In this document: positions 29,054 through 37,871 of the stretch, one piece after another | Layout: the number at the start of each line of letters is the position of its first letter | Numbering within the stretch: the stretch's first letter is position 1 | Assembly (NCBI RefSeq): GCF_947504145.1 | Contig: NZ_CANNGQ010000004.1 | Coordinates: forward strand, 62,001 to 126,000 | Length of the DNA stretch: 64,000 nt | Source: an uncultured Microbulbifer sp. | GTDB lineage: Bacteria; Pseudomonadota; Gammaproteobacteria; Pseudomonadales; Cellvibrionaceae | Direction: 5' to 3' | The notes under the pieces: model-generated | What the model saw: only the letters and a program-made list of their open reading frames with translations | Database searches by the model: none | Told to the model about the DNA's origin: nothing | Made by a program: the position numbers and the translations under genes

Positions 29054-30955
29054 TTAGTCGTGGGATTGCTCCAGTGCATAGAAGGTGACTTCTACGTAGT
29101 CGCTACCACTACCGGTATTGTTCTGGTTGTAAACACCGGCTTTGAAGTACTGGTACTGGTCAGCATCGTCGTAGCCACTATTGGACATGTCCACTTCCTC
29201 CACCACATCGTCCTTGCCATCGCGCATGATGGTGACGGTGAGGGTGTTGCCCACAACCTTGACTTCGTAGCTCCAGATTTCATCCAGCGCAATGCCGTCA
29301 GAGGGATTGGAGGCACTGCTGGAGCGGCTGCCGATCATTTCATACCAGGTGTCGCTGCCACCGTTGGGCTCGTGGGCAATGTAGATGGAGCCTTTACTGT
29401 TACCCGGCAGTTTCCGGTAGTACAGGCGCAGGGGCTCATCATCATTGGCGTGGATCTGGCCTACGATTACCCGCCCAACCTGGCCGCTATCACCGGTGGT
29501 CGTAACATGGTTTACCGCGAGTGTCGCACGCAGCACACCGTCAACGCCGCCTGCGGCGTCCCGTGCGGAGGACGGTGCAGAGCCAAACACCCAGTTGTTT
29601 TCATTTACTCCCTGAGTAGCGACACTGGTATCACCGCGACGCAGCATTTCGCGCAGCTCGGTGCGGGTATAGGAAGTGCCAGACGAGGTCTTATAGCCTT
29701 CGATAGGGCAGCGGAACACCATGCCGCCGTCGTCGCCAGTATAGAAATAGCTGCTGTTCTGATAGCCGCTATTCAGTTCGTCTTCTTTAATGGAATCGGC
29801 CTTGCCGTCGCCATTGTTGTCGCTCGGAACGCTCAGGTACCAGGCGCTCAGGTCGAAGTTGCTAGAAGGTGGCAGATACGGATCCAGGTTGCCACCGGAG
29901 CTGGATGAACCACCGCTGGAGCCGCTGCCGGAGCCACCGGAACTGCTGCTGGAGCTACTGCTTGAGCTGGACGACCCACCGGAGCTCGAGCCGCTACCAC
30001 CATTGCTGCAACCGATCACATCGGCTTCCACAATGCTGTTCCAGTTATTGGCGCTGTTGCCACTACCGGTAATGCGTACGTAGCGCGCGCTGGTATCAGC
30101 CACATCGTAGCTTTCCAGATCGGCACTGGCGCCGCTGGACTGCCCACCACTCAGCACGACGGTCCAATTGCTGTTATCGGTGGATGTCTCAACGCTGAAA
30201 AAGCTCGCGCGCTGATCGCCCTTAAACCAGGCAATGTCCACACCTTCAACGGTTTGTTCACTGCCCAGGTCCAGAGTGATCCACTTGATACCTTGGGAGG
30301 ACCAGCGGGAATCATCGGCCAGGCTGCCATCGAGGACATTACCTGGGCCGTGACCGTCGTTGCTGCCGTCATCCGACGCGGACGCAATTGACAGATTGCT
30401 GCCAGAATTACAGACGCCGCCTCCTGAACTGGAAGAACTGCTGGACGAACTACTGGACGAACTACTGGACGATCCACCGGAACTGCCCGAACCAGCCCCC
30501 AGGTCCTGCAGGTTGAAAGAATCAAAACGGCCTTCGTCGCCATTGTAGGCGCCGAAAACTGTAATACTGCTGGCGCTACCTGAGTTAAATTCTACCTGCA
30601 ACTGATCCCAGTCACCGTCGCTGACGCTGGTATCGAAGGTACTTCCATTAACCACGGCACCAATGGTGCCGGCGCCGTCCACATGGGCGGTGAGGCGGTA
30701 ATTGGTATTGGCGCTGACGGAAACCTGCTGTTCCATCTTACCGCCACTACCTGAAATTTTTGCAGCTTTGCTGCCGCTTTCGGCGACGCCGGAAATCGCT
30801 GACGGATCGGTATCCTCCCAGCTATCCCAGTCGCTTTCGAAACCGGGGTTTTGTATGGATGCGCTGGCACTGGCCATACACATCGACATTGCTGCTGCGC
30901 AGCTTATCTTCATCGCTAAAGATGTTTTACCTGTTGTTTTTGTTTTAGGTTTCAT
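29054..30955 (-). CDS. Secreted multidomain alginate lyase (CBM - CBM32 - PL7)
   Basis: The 633-residue product has a signal peptide (about 1-33). Next come a beta-sandwich carbohydrate-binding module of the CBM4/9/16 kind (IQNPGFESDWDSWED... to about residue 150), a Ser linker, a CBM32/F5-8C domain (about 182-318), a Gly-Ser linker, and a PL7 catalytic domain. Motifs are RTELREM at 431-437, QIH at 500-502 and YFKAGVYNQ at 603-611. It should act outside the cell on insoluble or gelled alginate. The ATG at 30955 has AGAGGG upstream and gives a normal signal peptide; an earlier ATG at 30994 adds 13 residues. Confidence 0.94.
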   Translation of the reverse strand: MKPKTKTTGKTSLAMKISCAAAMSMCMASASASIQNPGFESDWDSWEDTDPSAISGVAESGSKAAKISGSGGKMEQQVSVSANTNYRLTAHVDGAGTIGAVVNGSTFDTSVSDGDWDQLQVEFNSGSASSITVFGAYNGDEGRFDSFNLQDLGAGSGSSGGSSSSSSSSSSSSSSSSGGGVCNSGSNLSIASASDDGSNDGHGPGNVLDGSLADDSRWSSQGIKWITLDLGSEQTVEGVDIAWFKGDQRASFFSVETSTDNSNWTVVLSGGQSSGASADLESYDVADTSARYVRITGSGNSANNWNSIVEADVIGCSNGGSGSSSGGSSSSSSSSSSSSGGSGSGSSGGSSSSGGNLDPYLPPSSNFDLSAWYLSVPSDNNGDGKADSIKEDELNSGYQNSSYFYTGDDGGMVFRCPIEGYKTSSGTSYTRTELREMLRRGDTSVATQGVNENNWVFGSAPSSARDAAGGVDGVLRATLAVNHVTTTGDSGQVGRVIVGQIHANDDEPLRLYYRKLPGNSKGSIYIAHEPNGGSDTWYEMIGSRSSSASNPSDGIALDEIWSYEVKVVGNTLTVTIMRDGKDDVVEEVDMSNSGYDDADQYQYFKAGVYNQNNTGSGSDYVEVTFYALEQSHD

Positions 30956-31089
30956 TAGACCCTCTTTATTTTTTTGTAGGGTTTTATAGGGCACTGCAAA
31001 TACAGTGTGCCGTTTCTCTCGAATGCATCGCCCATGGCGAAGCCGCGGGAACTACCTGACGGCATCCCAACTTCTTAACAAGTTTCAAG

Positions 31090-31145
31090 AAAAAGATCTG
31101 CTCGAAAATGAGCAGAAGGCCGGCGGCATTGTGCCGCCGGCCTTC
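31090..31145 (-). terminator. Double-hairpin terminator after the first TonB-dependent receptor gene
   Basis: A 14-base perfect stem (31115-31128 with 31132-31145, loop TTG) lies just after the receptor stop. A second 7-base stem (31097-31103 with 31110-31116) follows, with a T-run on the minus strand. The hairpins overlap by two bases and could be alternatives. Confidence 0.85.
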
Positions 31146-31154
31146 AGGGTAGGA

Positions 31155-34031
31155 TCAGAACTTCGCGCGCACACCCAATACGAAGCGGCGGTCATTTTCC
31201 ATGATCTGGAATGCAGAGCCGTTAGTACCGGTGTTGATGGTCGGTTCGCCGGTCAGGTTAGTGACGTTACCGATAACAGTAATGTTGTCGGTGACCTCAT
31301 AGCTGGCCGAGAGATCCAGTTGTGCCAGGTCTTCGCGGTAGTCGTTACCCAGAGTTGGGTCTTCCTCTTGCGAGGCTCCCGCCAGTACCAGTTCACCCAG
31401 TGGCAGTACGCGCTTGGTTTCTTCGTTGTCGAGGAAACGGTCGCGGAAGGTGTATGCCAGGCGGATACCAAGGCCTTCGTACTCGTAGTACAGCTGAGTG
31501 TTGAAGGTATTTTTGGAGATATCTTCCAGCGGCGTACCATCGGGGTTTTCGCTGTCCGCGTAGGTGTAGTTAGCACTGATACCCAGACCAGACCAGCGGC
31601 CCGGCAGGAAATCGAACGCCTGCTGGTAACCCAGTTCCAGACCCTGGATTTTGCCGTTTTCACCGTTGGTGATGAAGTCGGTCAGAATACCCATCTCGGA
31701 GATCGGGGTGTTTTCGTTGGCGTACTGGATACCGTTCGCTTGCCACAGACAGATTTTGTCGTAGTCAGAGACGTTGGTTTGAGTGCTGACAACATCTGGC
31801 TGGTTTTCACACTCGTAGGTGCGCGTCAGGAAAGATTCCACGTCCTTGAAGAACAAGGTAGCGGAAACCATGTTGTTGTCCCAGTAGTGCTCAGCCGCGA
31901 TATCGTACTGGGTTGCACGGTAGGGCTCGAGGTCCGGGTTACCGCGGCTGGCGGCGATATACGCATCACGATAGGCGTATGCCGGGCTCAACTCGTTAAA
32001 GTCTGCACGACGCATGACCTTGGCCGCAGCAAAACGCAGCTGGGTATCATCGGTCAGACCCCAGGTCACGTTCAGGCTTGGCAGGAAGTCGTCGTAGCTG
32101 CTGCTGTCAGAAACGATCTCGCCTTCCTGATAAGCGCTGGAGCTGATATCGGTAGCCACATAACGGCCGCCGACAATCGCGCGCACATCACCGAAGTTCA
32201 GCTCGGCCTGCAGGTAGGCTGCGGAGGTGTCTTCGTTGACCTCGGAGTAACCGCCTTCCTGATATTCCAGGTTGTCCGCGAGGCTGCCATTGATTGCCAT
32301 GTTACTACCGGCGAGCAGTTGCTTGACGATATCGAAGGTTGCCGATTGGTTCTGCAGCAGTTTGGCATCGTAAGCAGTGAATTTCGCCAGGTCATAGGCG
32401 CCAGCGCGACCGGAGTGCTCAAAGGCATCGCCACTGAAGTCGTAATTGGTCATGGCCTGCGGGTATTGGCCGACAATGTCTTCCATCCAGATGATGTCCG
32501 GATTTCCGTCCGCATCGGTCAGATCTTGGAAGATGTTGGTAATACGGAATTGTTCACGGCTCTGCTCAAAGTCACGGGTGGTGACACGCACACCGGATTT
32601 AACCGCAGATACCCAGCCCAGACCGAAGGGCTCGGTATATTCCACATCAAAGCGGAAAGCGTCTTCGTTGTTCTTGATGTAAGTGCGGGTGTCTTCGTAG
32701 CGACGGAACGCCTGGTTTTGCTGATCGGTAAATACATAACCATCGGCAAAATCGACCACCGGTGCGCCGCTGTCATTACCTTTATAGGTTACCGGGACCA
32801 GCCATTTGTTTTCACCCTCGGCTCCCTGCCCCTCGAGTGAGCGGTCGATACCACGGAAGCGGAATTCGGAGAAGGGAGTGTAGCTGTCAGCGCTGGCGGT
32901 AGAGTATTCACCGCTGACGCTCAGCTGCTCGGTGAAGTTCCATTCACCACCAAAGGCGTGACTGAAAGAGTCACTGTGACGGAAGCTGGAGCCGGTTGTC
33001 AGCAAAGGCTGAACTTCGTCGTACGTGAAGTTCTGCAGCTGACCGTTGCCGTCTTCGTAGGTTTCACCCGGGATCACGGTGGGATCATCGAGGATGTGCA
33101 GCAAGGAGAATGTTTCCTGGCCGCCGGAGCGCTCAACGGAATTCAGGTCCAGGTAGAACTGGCCCTGTTCGGACGCTGGTGCCCACTGGAATGCCAGGTT
33201 GATCGCGGTGCGTTCGCGATCTTCGGTACGCGGATTGTAAGTATGCTCACGGGCATACACATAGTTGCCGCTCGGTGTATTCTGCGCAGGCCCCATGCCC
33301 TCAACCGGACCCACCTGCAGCTGAACCAGAGATTCATCACGACGCAGGGTACGATCCTGATACGCCAGCGAGGCGATCACACCAAAGGTACCGGCATCGC
33401 CAAGATCCCAGTTGTTGCCAACACCGGAACTGATGATCGGCGCCCAGTTTTCTGCCTTATCGGCATACTCACCCTGTACAGATACGGCTGCCAGCGGCGC
33501 ATTCAGATCCAGCGGACGCGCCATTTTCAGACTGATGGTACCGCCGAGTGCGCCTTCGGTCATTTCCGCAGTCGGGGATTTGATAACTTCCACTTTCTGC
33601 AGGAAGGCAGCGGGGAAGTCCTGGAAGTCGATACCGCTACGGCTGTCGCCGAGGACGGAGCGGCCGTTTACTTCCACGCGGTTTTGTGTGAGACCTCGAA
33701 TAGATACACCGGAACCCACACCAAAATCACGGTTAATGGAAACACCAGTAACACGCTGCAGTGCTTCGGCGATGTTGTTGTCGGGTAGTTTACCAATATC
33801 TTCCGCTACGACGGCGTCGACAATACGGCCGTCATCGCGCTTGGCATCAGCGGCAGCTTCCAGACTGGCGCGGATACCCGTCACTGAAACTTCTTCCAGT
33901 GCGGCGGAGTCGTCGGCCTGTGCGAAAGTCATGGGGGCGAATGCCATAGCGGAGGCGGATAGCATCAGCACGCTGAGGTCCCTCAGTGCGCTCTGCTTAT
34001 CGAACTTCTTGAACTTCTTATAGTTATCCAT
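31155..34031 (-). CDS. TonB-dependent receptor, probable alginate oligosaccharide importer
   Basis: The 958-residue product has a signal peptide (cleavage near AFAPMTFAQA). A TonB box-like LEEVSVTG is followed by a plug domain (IAEALQRVTGVSINRDFG, SIRGLTQNRVEVNGRSV), and a large 22-strand barrel ends in the aromatic FVLGVRAKF. It belongs to the long receptor class common in carbohydrate-using Gammaproteobacteria. Between PL7 lyases and the kdgK operon, its likely cargo is alginate oligosaccharide; this is inferred from context. The upstream region has several TTGGT half-sites. The ATG at 34031 has AGAGGA upstream. Confidence 0.92.
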   Translation of the reverse strand: MDNYKKFKKFDKQSALRDLSVLMLSASAMAFAPMTFAQADDSAALEEVSVTGIRASLEAAADAKRDDGRIVDAVVAEDIGKLPDNNIAEALQRVTGVSINRDFGVGSGVSIRGLTQNRVEVNGRSVLGDSRSGIDFQDFPAAFLQKVEVIKSPTAEMTEGALGGTISLKMARPLDLNAPLAAVSVQGEYADKAENWAPIISSGVGNNWDLGDAGTFGVIASLAYQDRTLRRDESLVQLQVGPVEGMGPAQNTPSGNYVYAREHTYNPRTEDRERTAINLAFQWAPASEQGQFYLDLNSVERSGGQETFSLLHILDDPTVIPGETYEDGNGQLQNFTYDEVQPLLTTGSSFRHSDSFSHAFGGEWNFTEQLSVSGEYSTASADSYTPFSEFRFRGIDRSLEGQGAEGENKWLVPVTYKGNDSGAPVVDFADGYVFTDQQNQAFRRYEDTRTYIKNNEDAFRFDVEYTEPFGLGWVSAVKSGVRVTTRDFEQSREQFRITNIFQDLTDADGNPDIIWMEDIVGQYPQAMTNYDFSGDAFEHSGRAGAYDLAKFTAYDAKLLQNQSATFDIVKQLLAGSNMAINGSLADNLEYQEGGYSEVNEDTSAAYLQAELNFGDVRAIVGGRYVATDISSSAYQEGEIVSDSSSYDDFLPSLNVTWGLTDDTQLRFAAAKVMRRADFNELSPAYAYRDAYIAASRGNPDLEPYRATQYDIAAEHYWDNNMVSATLFFKDVESFLTRTYECENQPDVVSTQTNVSDYDKICLWQANGIQYANENTPISEMGILTDFITNGENGKIQGLELGYQQAFDFLPGRWSGLGISANYTYADSENPDGTPLEDISKNTFNTQLYYEYEGLGIRLAYTFRDRFLDNEETKRVLPLGELVLAGASQEEDPTLGNDYREDLAQLDLSASYEVTDNITVIGNVTNLTGEPTINTGTNGSAFQIMENDRRFVLGVRAKF

Positions 34032-34094
34032 GTATCAATTTCCTCTCATTGTAAGAACGATTTATTTTTATTAGCTCGCAGCATCGTGAGTTAA

Positions 34095-34147
34095 ACCAAT
34101 TACAGAAAACCTGTCAACAACATTGGTCAACCGTATTGGTAAGATGG
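34095..34147 (-). promoter_or_regulatory. Promoter and TTGGT half-sites of the first receptor gene
   Basis: On the minus strand TTGACA (complement of 34112-34117) is followed 17 bases later by a TTAACT-like -10 box. Half-sites ACCAAT at 34095-34100, ATTGGT at 34122-34127 and ATTGGT at 34135-34140 surround it. TTGGT/ACCAA is the core of UxuR/ExuR-type GntR operators, so control by the linked GntR gene is inferred. Confidence 0.5.
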
Positions 34148-34273
34148 ATCAAGGGATTTCAGGGATAACCTGTTGTTTTTTCTTATTATTTTAGTGAAAA
34201 CTCTGGCGTGAGATATTTTCAATTTATTTTACGGGATGTGATTCACCACTAGCCACAACCAAGGGGTAATACA

Positions 34274-34289
34274 CATTGGTATGATGGCT
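34274..34289. promoter_or_regulatory. 16-base motif shared with the gntR upstream region
   Basis: CATTGGTATGATGGCT at 34274-34289 is identical to 47061-47076 upstream of gntR. A shorter relative, ATTGGTAAGATGG, lies at 34135-34147. It is probably a binding site for the same regulator. Confidence 0.5.
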
Positions 34290-34329
34290 TGTGGTCACCA
34301 GAGGGAAACCTGGCGCGAGTTCAGTTTTT

Positions 34330-34376
34330 CCGGGCAATAAAAAAGCGACCGCTGTGGTCGCTTTTTTATTGCCCGG
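34330..34376. terminator. Bidirectional terminator downstream of kdgK
   Basis: A perfect 21-base stem (34330-34350 with 34356-34376) closes around a five-base loop. Its centre carries A- and T-runs on each strand, so it works in both directions. It begins seven bases after the kdgK stop and closes the long lyase operon. Confidence 0.92.
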
Positions 34377-34382
34377 ACAATG

Positions 34383-35345
34383 TCAGACGGAGGCGGCTTC
34401 GCAGCCTTCTGGCATGGCGCTGCGCGCTATGATGGCACCCCGGTGTTGGATCACCGTGGAGGCCAATCTGTGCCCTGCCAGGGCCGCTTCTTCCGCACTT
34501 CCACCTGCCAGGCGGCAAGCCAGGTAACCGGCATTAAACGAGTCCCCGGCCGCTGTAGTATCGACCGGAGTTACACGCTGTGCCGCCACCCGTTGCGGCT
34601 CACGATTAGTGGACGCAACAATGCAGCCTTCAGCCCCCATTTTCAGCACCACTTCACCCACACCCAGATTTTGAATCCGGGCCAGTGCAGCGTCGCCGTC
34701 GGGGTCTGCAAACAGAGCCTGCTCGTCTTCCAGCGTCGGCAGAGCGACGTCGGTAAGGCGATACATCTGCTCATAGGCTTTACGCGTCAGGGTTTCGCTC
34801 CCCCAGAGCCGCGGCCGGTAATTTCCATCGTAAATAACCTGGCCACCGTTCTGGCGAAACTCCGCCAGAAAATCAAACAGACATTCGCGCCCATAAGGCG
34901 AAAGAATGGCGAGTGAAATTCCGGACAGGTAAACCGCGTCAAACGCTTTCAACTGGTCGAACAGCTGACGTGAGGCAGCAGGGTTTTCCAGCAGACGCCG
35001 CGCAGGTGCGCGGTCCCGCCAGTAATGGAAGGTGCGTTCACCGCTACTGTCGGTTTCGATCAGGTAAAGCCCGGGCGTTGCGTTTGCCTCGCGCTTCACC
35101 AGATCACAGCCGATGCCTTCCGCCTGCCATTGCCGGATCATCCAGTCACTCAGGTGGTCGTCACCCAACGCGGTGACATACTCGACGCTGGAGCCCAACC
35201 GGGACATGTAGAGCGCAGTGTTCAACGTGTCACCGCCAAACGACAGGCCCGCGTCCAGGCGGGCGTCGCTGTCGGGACTGCGACAATCGCTGCCCAGGTT
35301 CATTTCCAGCATACATTCGCCGATGATTGCGATGCGCTTGTGCAT
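34383..35345 (-). CDS. kdgK: 2-keto-3-deoxygluconate kinase
   Basis: The 320-residue product is a PfkB-family sugar kinase. The N-terminal part reads RIAIIGECMLEM...GLSFGGDTLNTALYMSRLG, and the C-terminal catalytic motif is DTTAAGDSFNAGYL. KdgK phosphorylates 2-keto-3-deoxygluconate made from alginate monouronate, giving KDPG for the Entner-Doudoroff aldolase. The ATG at 35345 is preceded by AAGGCGG. It is the last gene of the PL6-PL17-kdgF-MFS-SDR-kdgK operon, 46 bases after the SDR gene. No aldolase gene (eda) is linked. Confidence 0.93.
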   Translation of the reverse strand: MHKRIAIIGECMLEMNLGSDCRSPDSDARLDAGLSFGGDTLNTALYMSRLGSSVEYVTALGDDHLSDWMIRQWQAEGIGCDLVKREANATPGLYLIETDSSGERTFHYWRDRAPARRLLENPAASRQLFDQLKAFDAVYLSGISLAILSPYGRECLFDFLAEFRQNGGQVIYDGNYRPRLWGSETLTRKAYEQMYRLTDVALPTLEDEQALFADPDGDAALARIQNLGVGEVVLKMGAEGCIVASTNREPQRVAAQRVTPVDTTAAGDSFNAGYLACRLAGGSAEEAALAGHRLASTVIQHRGAIIARSAMPEGCEAASV

Positions 35346-35391
35346 GGTGATCCGCCTTATTACCTCAGTTACTACGCCGATATTCGTTCGA

Positions 35392-36141
35392 TCAGGTGAA
35401 GAACAGACCGCCGTTGATATCGATGTTGGTACCGGTAATGAAAGACGCTTCGTCGGAGGCCAGGTAGGCAACCGCATCAGCCACTTCCGGCGCCTTACCT
35501 TCACGCTTCAGCGGTGTGGCGTTGGCCACGTTTTCACGCACCGCATCTTTGGTGAAAGTGTCGTGGAAGGTGGTGCTGATCATGCCCGGGCACAGGGAGT
35601 TGACGCGGATATTTTGCGGGCCAAGCTCTTTCGCCATAGAACGGGTAAAGGTGATAACAGCACCTTTGGAGGTAGCGTATGCAGAAGCACCGGGGCCACC
35701 ACCATCACGACCAGCCTGGGAAGCCAGGTTCACAATGGCGCCACCGTCCATGTGCGGAACAACCGCTTTGGTCAGCAGGAAGGTGCTGTTCAGGTTCAGG
35801 GCGATGACTTTGTTGAAGAAATCTTCGTCCATTTCCGCGAGCGTTTTGCGCTCAACCAGGCCGCCGGCAACGTTCACCAGAATATCGATGGACTGACCGT
35901 AAGCTTCCTGGGCCGCAGCAACAACGCTGTCCACGTCTGCTTTTTTGGTCATGTCGCCTTTGGCGATGATGGCTTCGCCACCAGCCGCTTTGATTTCCGC
36001 GAGGGTTTCTTCAGCAGTCTGTGCATTACTGAAGTAATTCACCACGACTTTTGCACCTTCGGCGGCCAGTTTCAGGGAAACGGCTTTACCAATGTCACGT
36101 GCCCCACCGCTGACGATGGCTACTTTACCTTGAAGTTTCAT
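35392..36141 (-). CDS. SDR family reductase for 4-deoxy-L-erythro-5-hexoseulose uronate (DEH)
   Basis: The 249-residue product is a classical short-chain dehydrogenase: GGARDIG cofactor motif at 12-18, NVAG near 90-93, Ser141, and Tyr155-x3-Lys159 in YATSK. In alginate pathways such enzymes reduce DEH to 2-keto-3-deoxygluconate, the substrate of KdgK. The assignment to DEH rests on the operon, directly upstream of kdgK and after kdgF and the transporter. Start ATG 36141 follows AGGAG. The cofactor preference (NADPH or NADH) cannot be read reliably. Confidence 0.87.
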   Translation of the reverse strand: MKLQGKVAIVSGGARDIGKAVSLKLAAEGAKVVVNYFSNAQTAEETLAEIKAAGGEAIIAKGDMTKKADVDSVVAAAQEAYGQSIDILVNVAGGLVERKTLAEMDEDFFNKVIALNLNSTFLLTKAVVPHMDGGAIVNLASQAGRDGGGPGASAYATSKGAVITFTRSMAKELGPQNIRVNSLCPGMISTTFHDTFTKDAVRENVANATPLKREGKAPEVADAVAYLASDEASFITGTNIDINGGLFFT

Positions 36142-36202
36142 ATCTACTCCTAACTGTATTTCTTTAGTCCGATAACTTATCGAAGAAATTTTCAAGTTTG
36201 AT

Positions 36203-37498
36203 TTAGTTCGCTTCTGCAGCGAGTTGCTTCTTTTCCTGTTTACTACGCACAGGTGCGATGCGTCCCCCAACAAACAGGACGGAGATCAACATCAGCGGCA
36301 CCAGAGAAGCACCGAGAATGAAGAAGGGTGGGTAATAAGTGCCGTCGTTGGTGATGATCGGAACCATCTGGATGGCAGTAATTACACTGATTACACCAAC
36401 CGCACCGCTGATACCGGCGAGGCTGGCCACGCTTTTGCCTGAGAAGTAATCACTAGGCAGCGTCTGGATATTGTTGATGGCGGCCTGAAAGCCGAACAGG
36501 ATAACGGTGATCAATCCCAGTGCAATAGCAGGCGTCGCCGCGACGGTGGTTGCAAGCAAAGCCGGCAGCATGCAGCAACCGCCAAACAGTACGGCAAACT
36601 TGCGAGACTTGTTTACGCTCCAGCCAACACTCATCAGCTTGCCAGACAGCCAGCCGCCAAACAGCGCACCGGCTGCGGCGCCACAGTACGGAATCCACGC
36701 AGATGCACCGATCGCCTTCACGTCAAAACCGAATTTATCGTTCAGGTAGAGCGGCAACCAGGCCACAAACAACCACCAGATCGGCTCGATGAAGAATCGC
36801 GCGGAGATCACGCTCCAGCTCTGACGGTGAGACAGCAGCTCGCGCAGGGTGGGAACATACTCGTCTTCTTCTTTCTCCGGGGCAATCTGACCGGAAAGGA
36901 TCAGCTCACGCTCTTCAGCGGAAATCCACGGGTGCGCATCAGGACCGCTTTTGTAGATAATCGCCCAGGGCACCAGCCAGATGAAACCGAGCAGAGCGAC
37001 GACCACAAAGGTGGCCTGCCAGCCGAGAAAGGCGTACAGGAAAGCAACCAGTGGCGGAGCAATAATGCTGCCCGCAGAAGCGCCCGCACCAAAGATACCC
37101 TGAGCCAGTGCTCGCTCTTTAGCCGGGAACCACTCGGCGTTGGCCTTGGTGGCGCCAGGCCAGTTGCCCGCCTCACCGAAACCGAGCAACACGCGGAAGA
37201 TGCTGAAGCTGGCTACAGAAGTTGCCAGCGCATGCAGGGCAATAGAAACCGACCACACCACAATCGACAACATAAAGCCGAGGCGGGTACCGATGGCATC
37301 AAACACTCGACCGAAAACGGCCTGACCGATGGCATACGCGACGAGAAACACACTCATGATGTTTGCGTAGTCGTGACTGTCCATGCCGAGATCGTCGGCA
37401 ATACCTGGCCACATCACCGACAGCGCGGTTCGGTCGATGTAGTTGATGATGGTGGCCAGGGCCACCAGGGACACAATGGTCCAGCGTAAATTCTTCAT
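36203..37498 (-). CDS. MFS transporter, anion:cation symporter (ExuT/DehT-like)
   Basis: The 431-residue product has about 12 membrane segments and the ACS-family features YIDRTALSVMWP in the first helix and RVLLGFGEAGNWPGATKANAEWFP in helix 4-5. These are typical of hexuronate and unsaturated-uronate importers. In this operon it should carry alginate-derived monouronate or DEH across the inner membrane. It starts two bases after the kdgF stop, so translation is probably coupled. Confidence 0.9.
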   Translation of the reverse strand: MKNLRWTIVSLVALATIINYIDRTALSVMWPGIADDLGMDSHDYANIMSVFLVAYAIGQAVFGRVFDAIGTRLGFMLSIVVWSVSIALHALATSVASFSIFRVLLGFGEAGNWPGATKANAEWFPAKERALAQGIFGAGASAGSIIAPPLVAFLYAFLGWQATFVVVALLGFIWLVPWAIIYKSGPDAHPWISAEERELILSGQIAPEKEEDEYVPTLRELLSHRQSWSVISARFFIEPIWWLFVAWLPLYLNDKFGFDVKAIGASAWIPYCGAAAGALFGGWLSGKLMSVGWSVNKSRKFAVLFGGCCMLPALLATTVAATPAIALGLITVILFGFQAAINNIQTLPSDYFSGKSVASLAGISGAVGVISVITAIQMVPIITNDGTYYPPFFILGASLVPLMLISVLFVGGRIAPVRSKQEKKQLAAEAN

Positions 37499-37500
37499 TA

Positions 37501-37854
37501 TTATTGTCCTGATTGATTTTCCAGAAAGTCTTCCCGGTAGGGACTGAAGGTGTCGAGTAGCACTCCGGCCTTTTTACACACGGCACCGTGTTCCAGATGT
37601 GGCGCTATGTAGAAACTATCTCCTGCTTTCAGCAGTTTTTTGCGGCCATCAACCTGCACTTCAAATTCACCGCTCTCCACGTAGCTCACTTGTGTGTGCG
37701 GGTGCTTGTGTACATAGCCGATACTGCCCTCCTCAAACCACACACGTACAATCATCAGATTGTCGTCGTGGCCGAGGATCTGCCGCTTGATGCCGTCGCC
37801 GAGATCCTCGACTTCAACATCCTGCGCTTGAACAAATGCATCAGTAGCGGGCAT
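37501..37854 (-). CDS. kdgF: KdgF, cupin enzyme converting unsaturated monouronate to DEH
   Basis: The 117-residue product is a single-domain cupin. Likely metal ligands are His49, His51 and Gln55 in HKHPHTQVSYV and His89 in PHLEHG. The Gln is characteristic of KdgF rather than of most cupins, which have Glu. KdgF speeds opening of 4,5-unsaturated monouronates from pectin or alginate to the linear ketonised form. It lies between the PL17 exolyase gene and the transporter gene, consistent with acting on the PL17 product. The gaps are 17 and 2 bases. Confidence 0.91.
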   Translation of the reverse strand: MPATDAFVQAQDVEVEDLGDGIKRQILGHDDNLMIVRVWFEEGSIGYVHKHPHTQVSYVESGEFEVQVDGRKKLLKAGDSFYIAPHLEHGAVCKKAGVLLDTFSPYREDFLENQSGQ

Positions 37855-37871
37855 TACTTCCTCCGCGTTGC

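Noticed and set aside
31005-32840. 611-codon open frame antisense to the first TonB-dependent receptor
   Set aside because: It begins in the double-hairpin terminator region and shows no family features; the receptor on the other strand explains the open frame.
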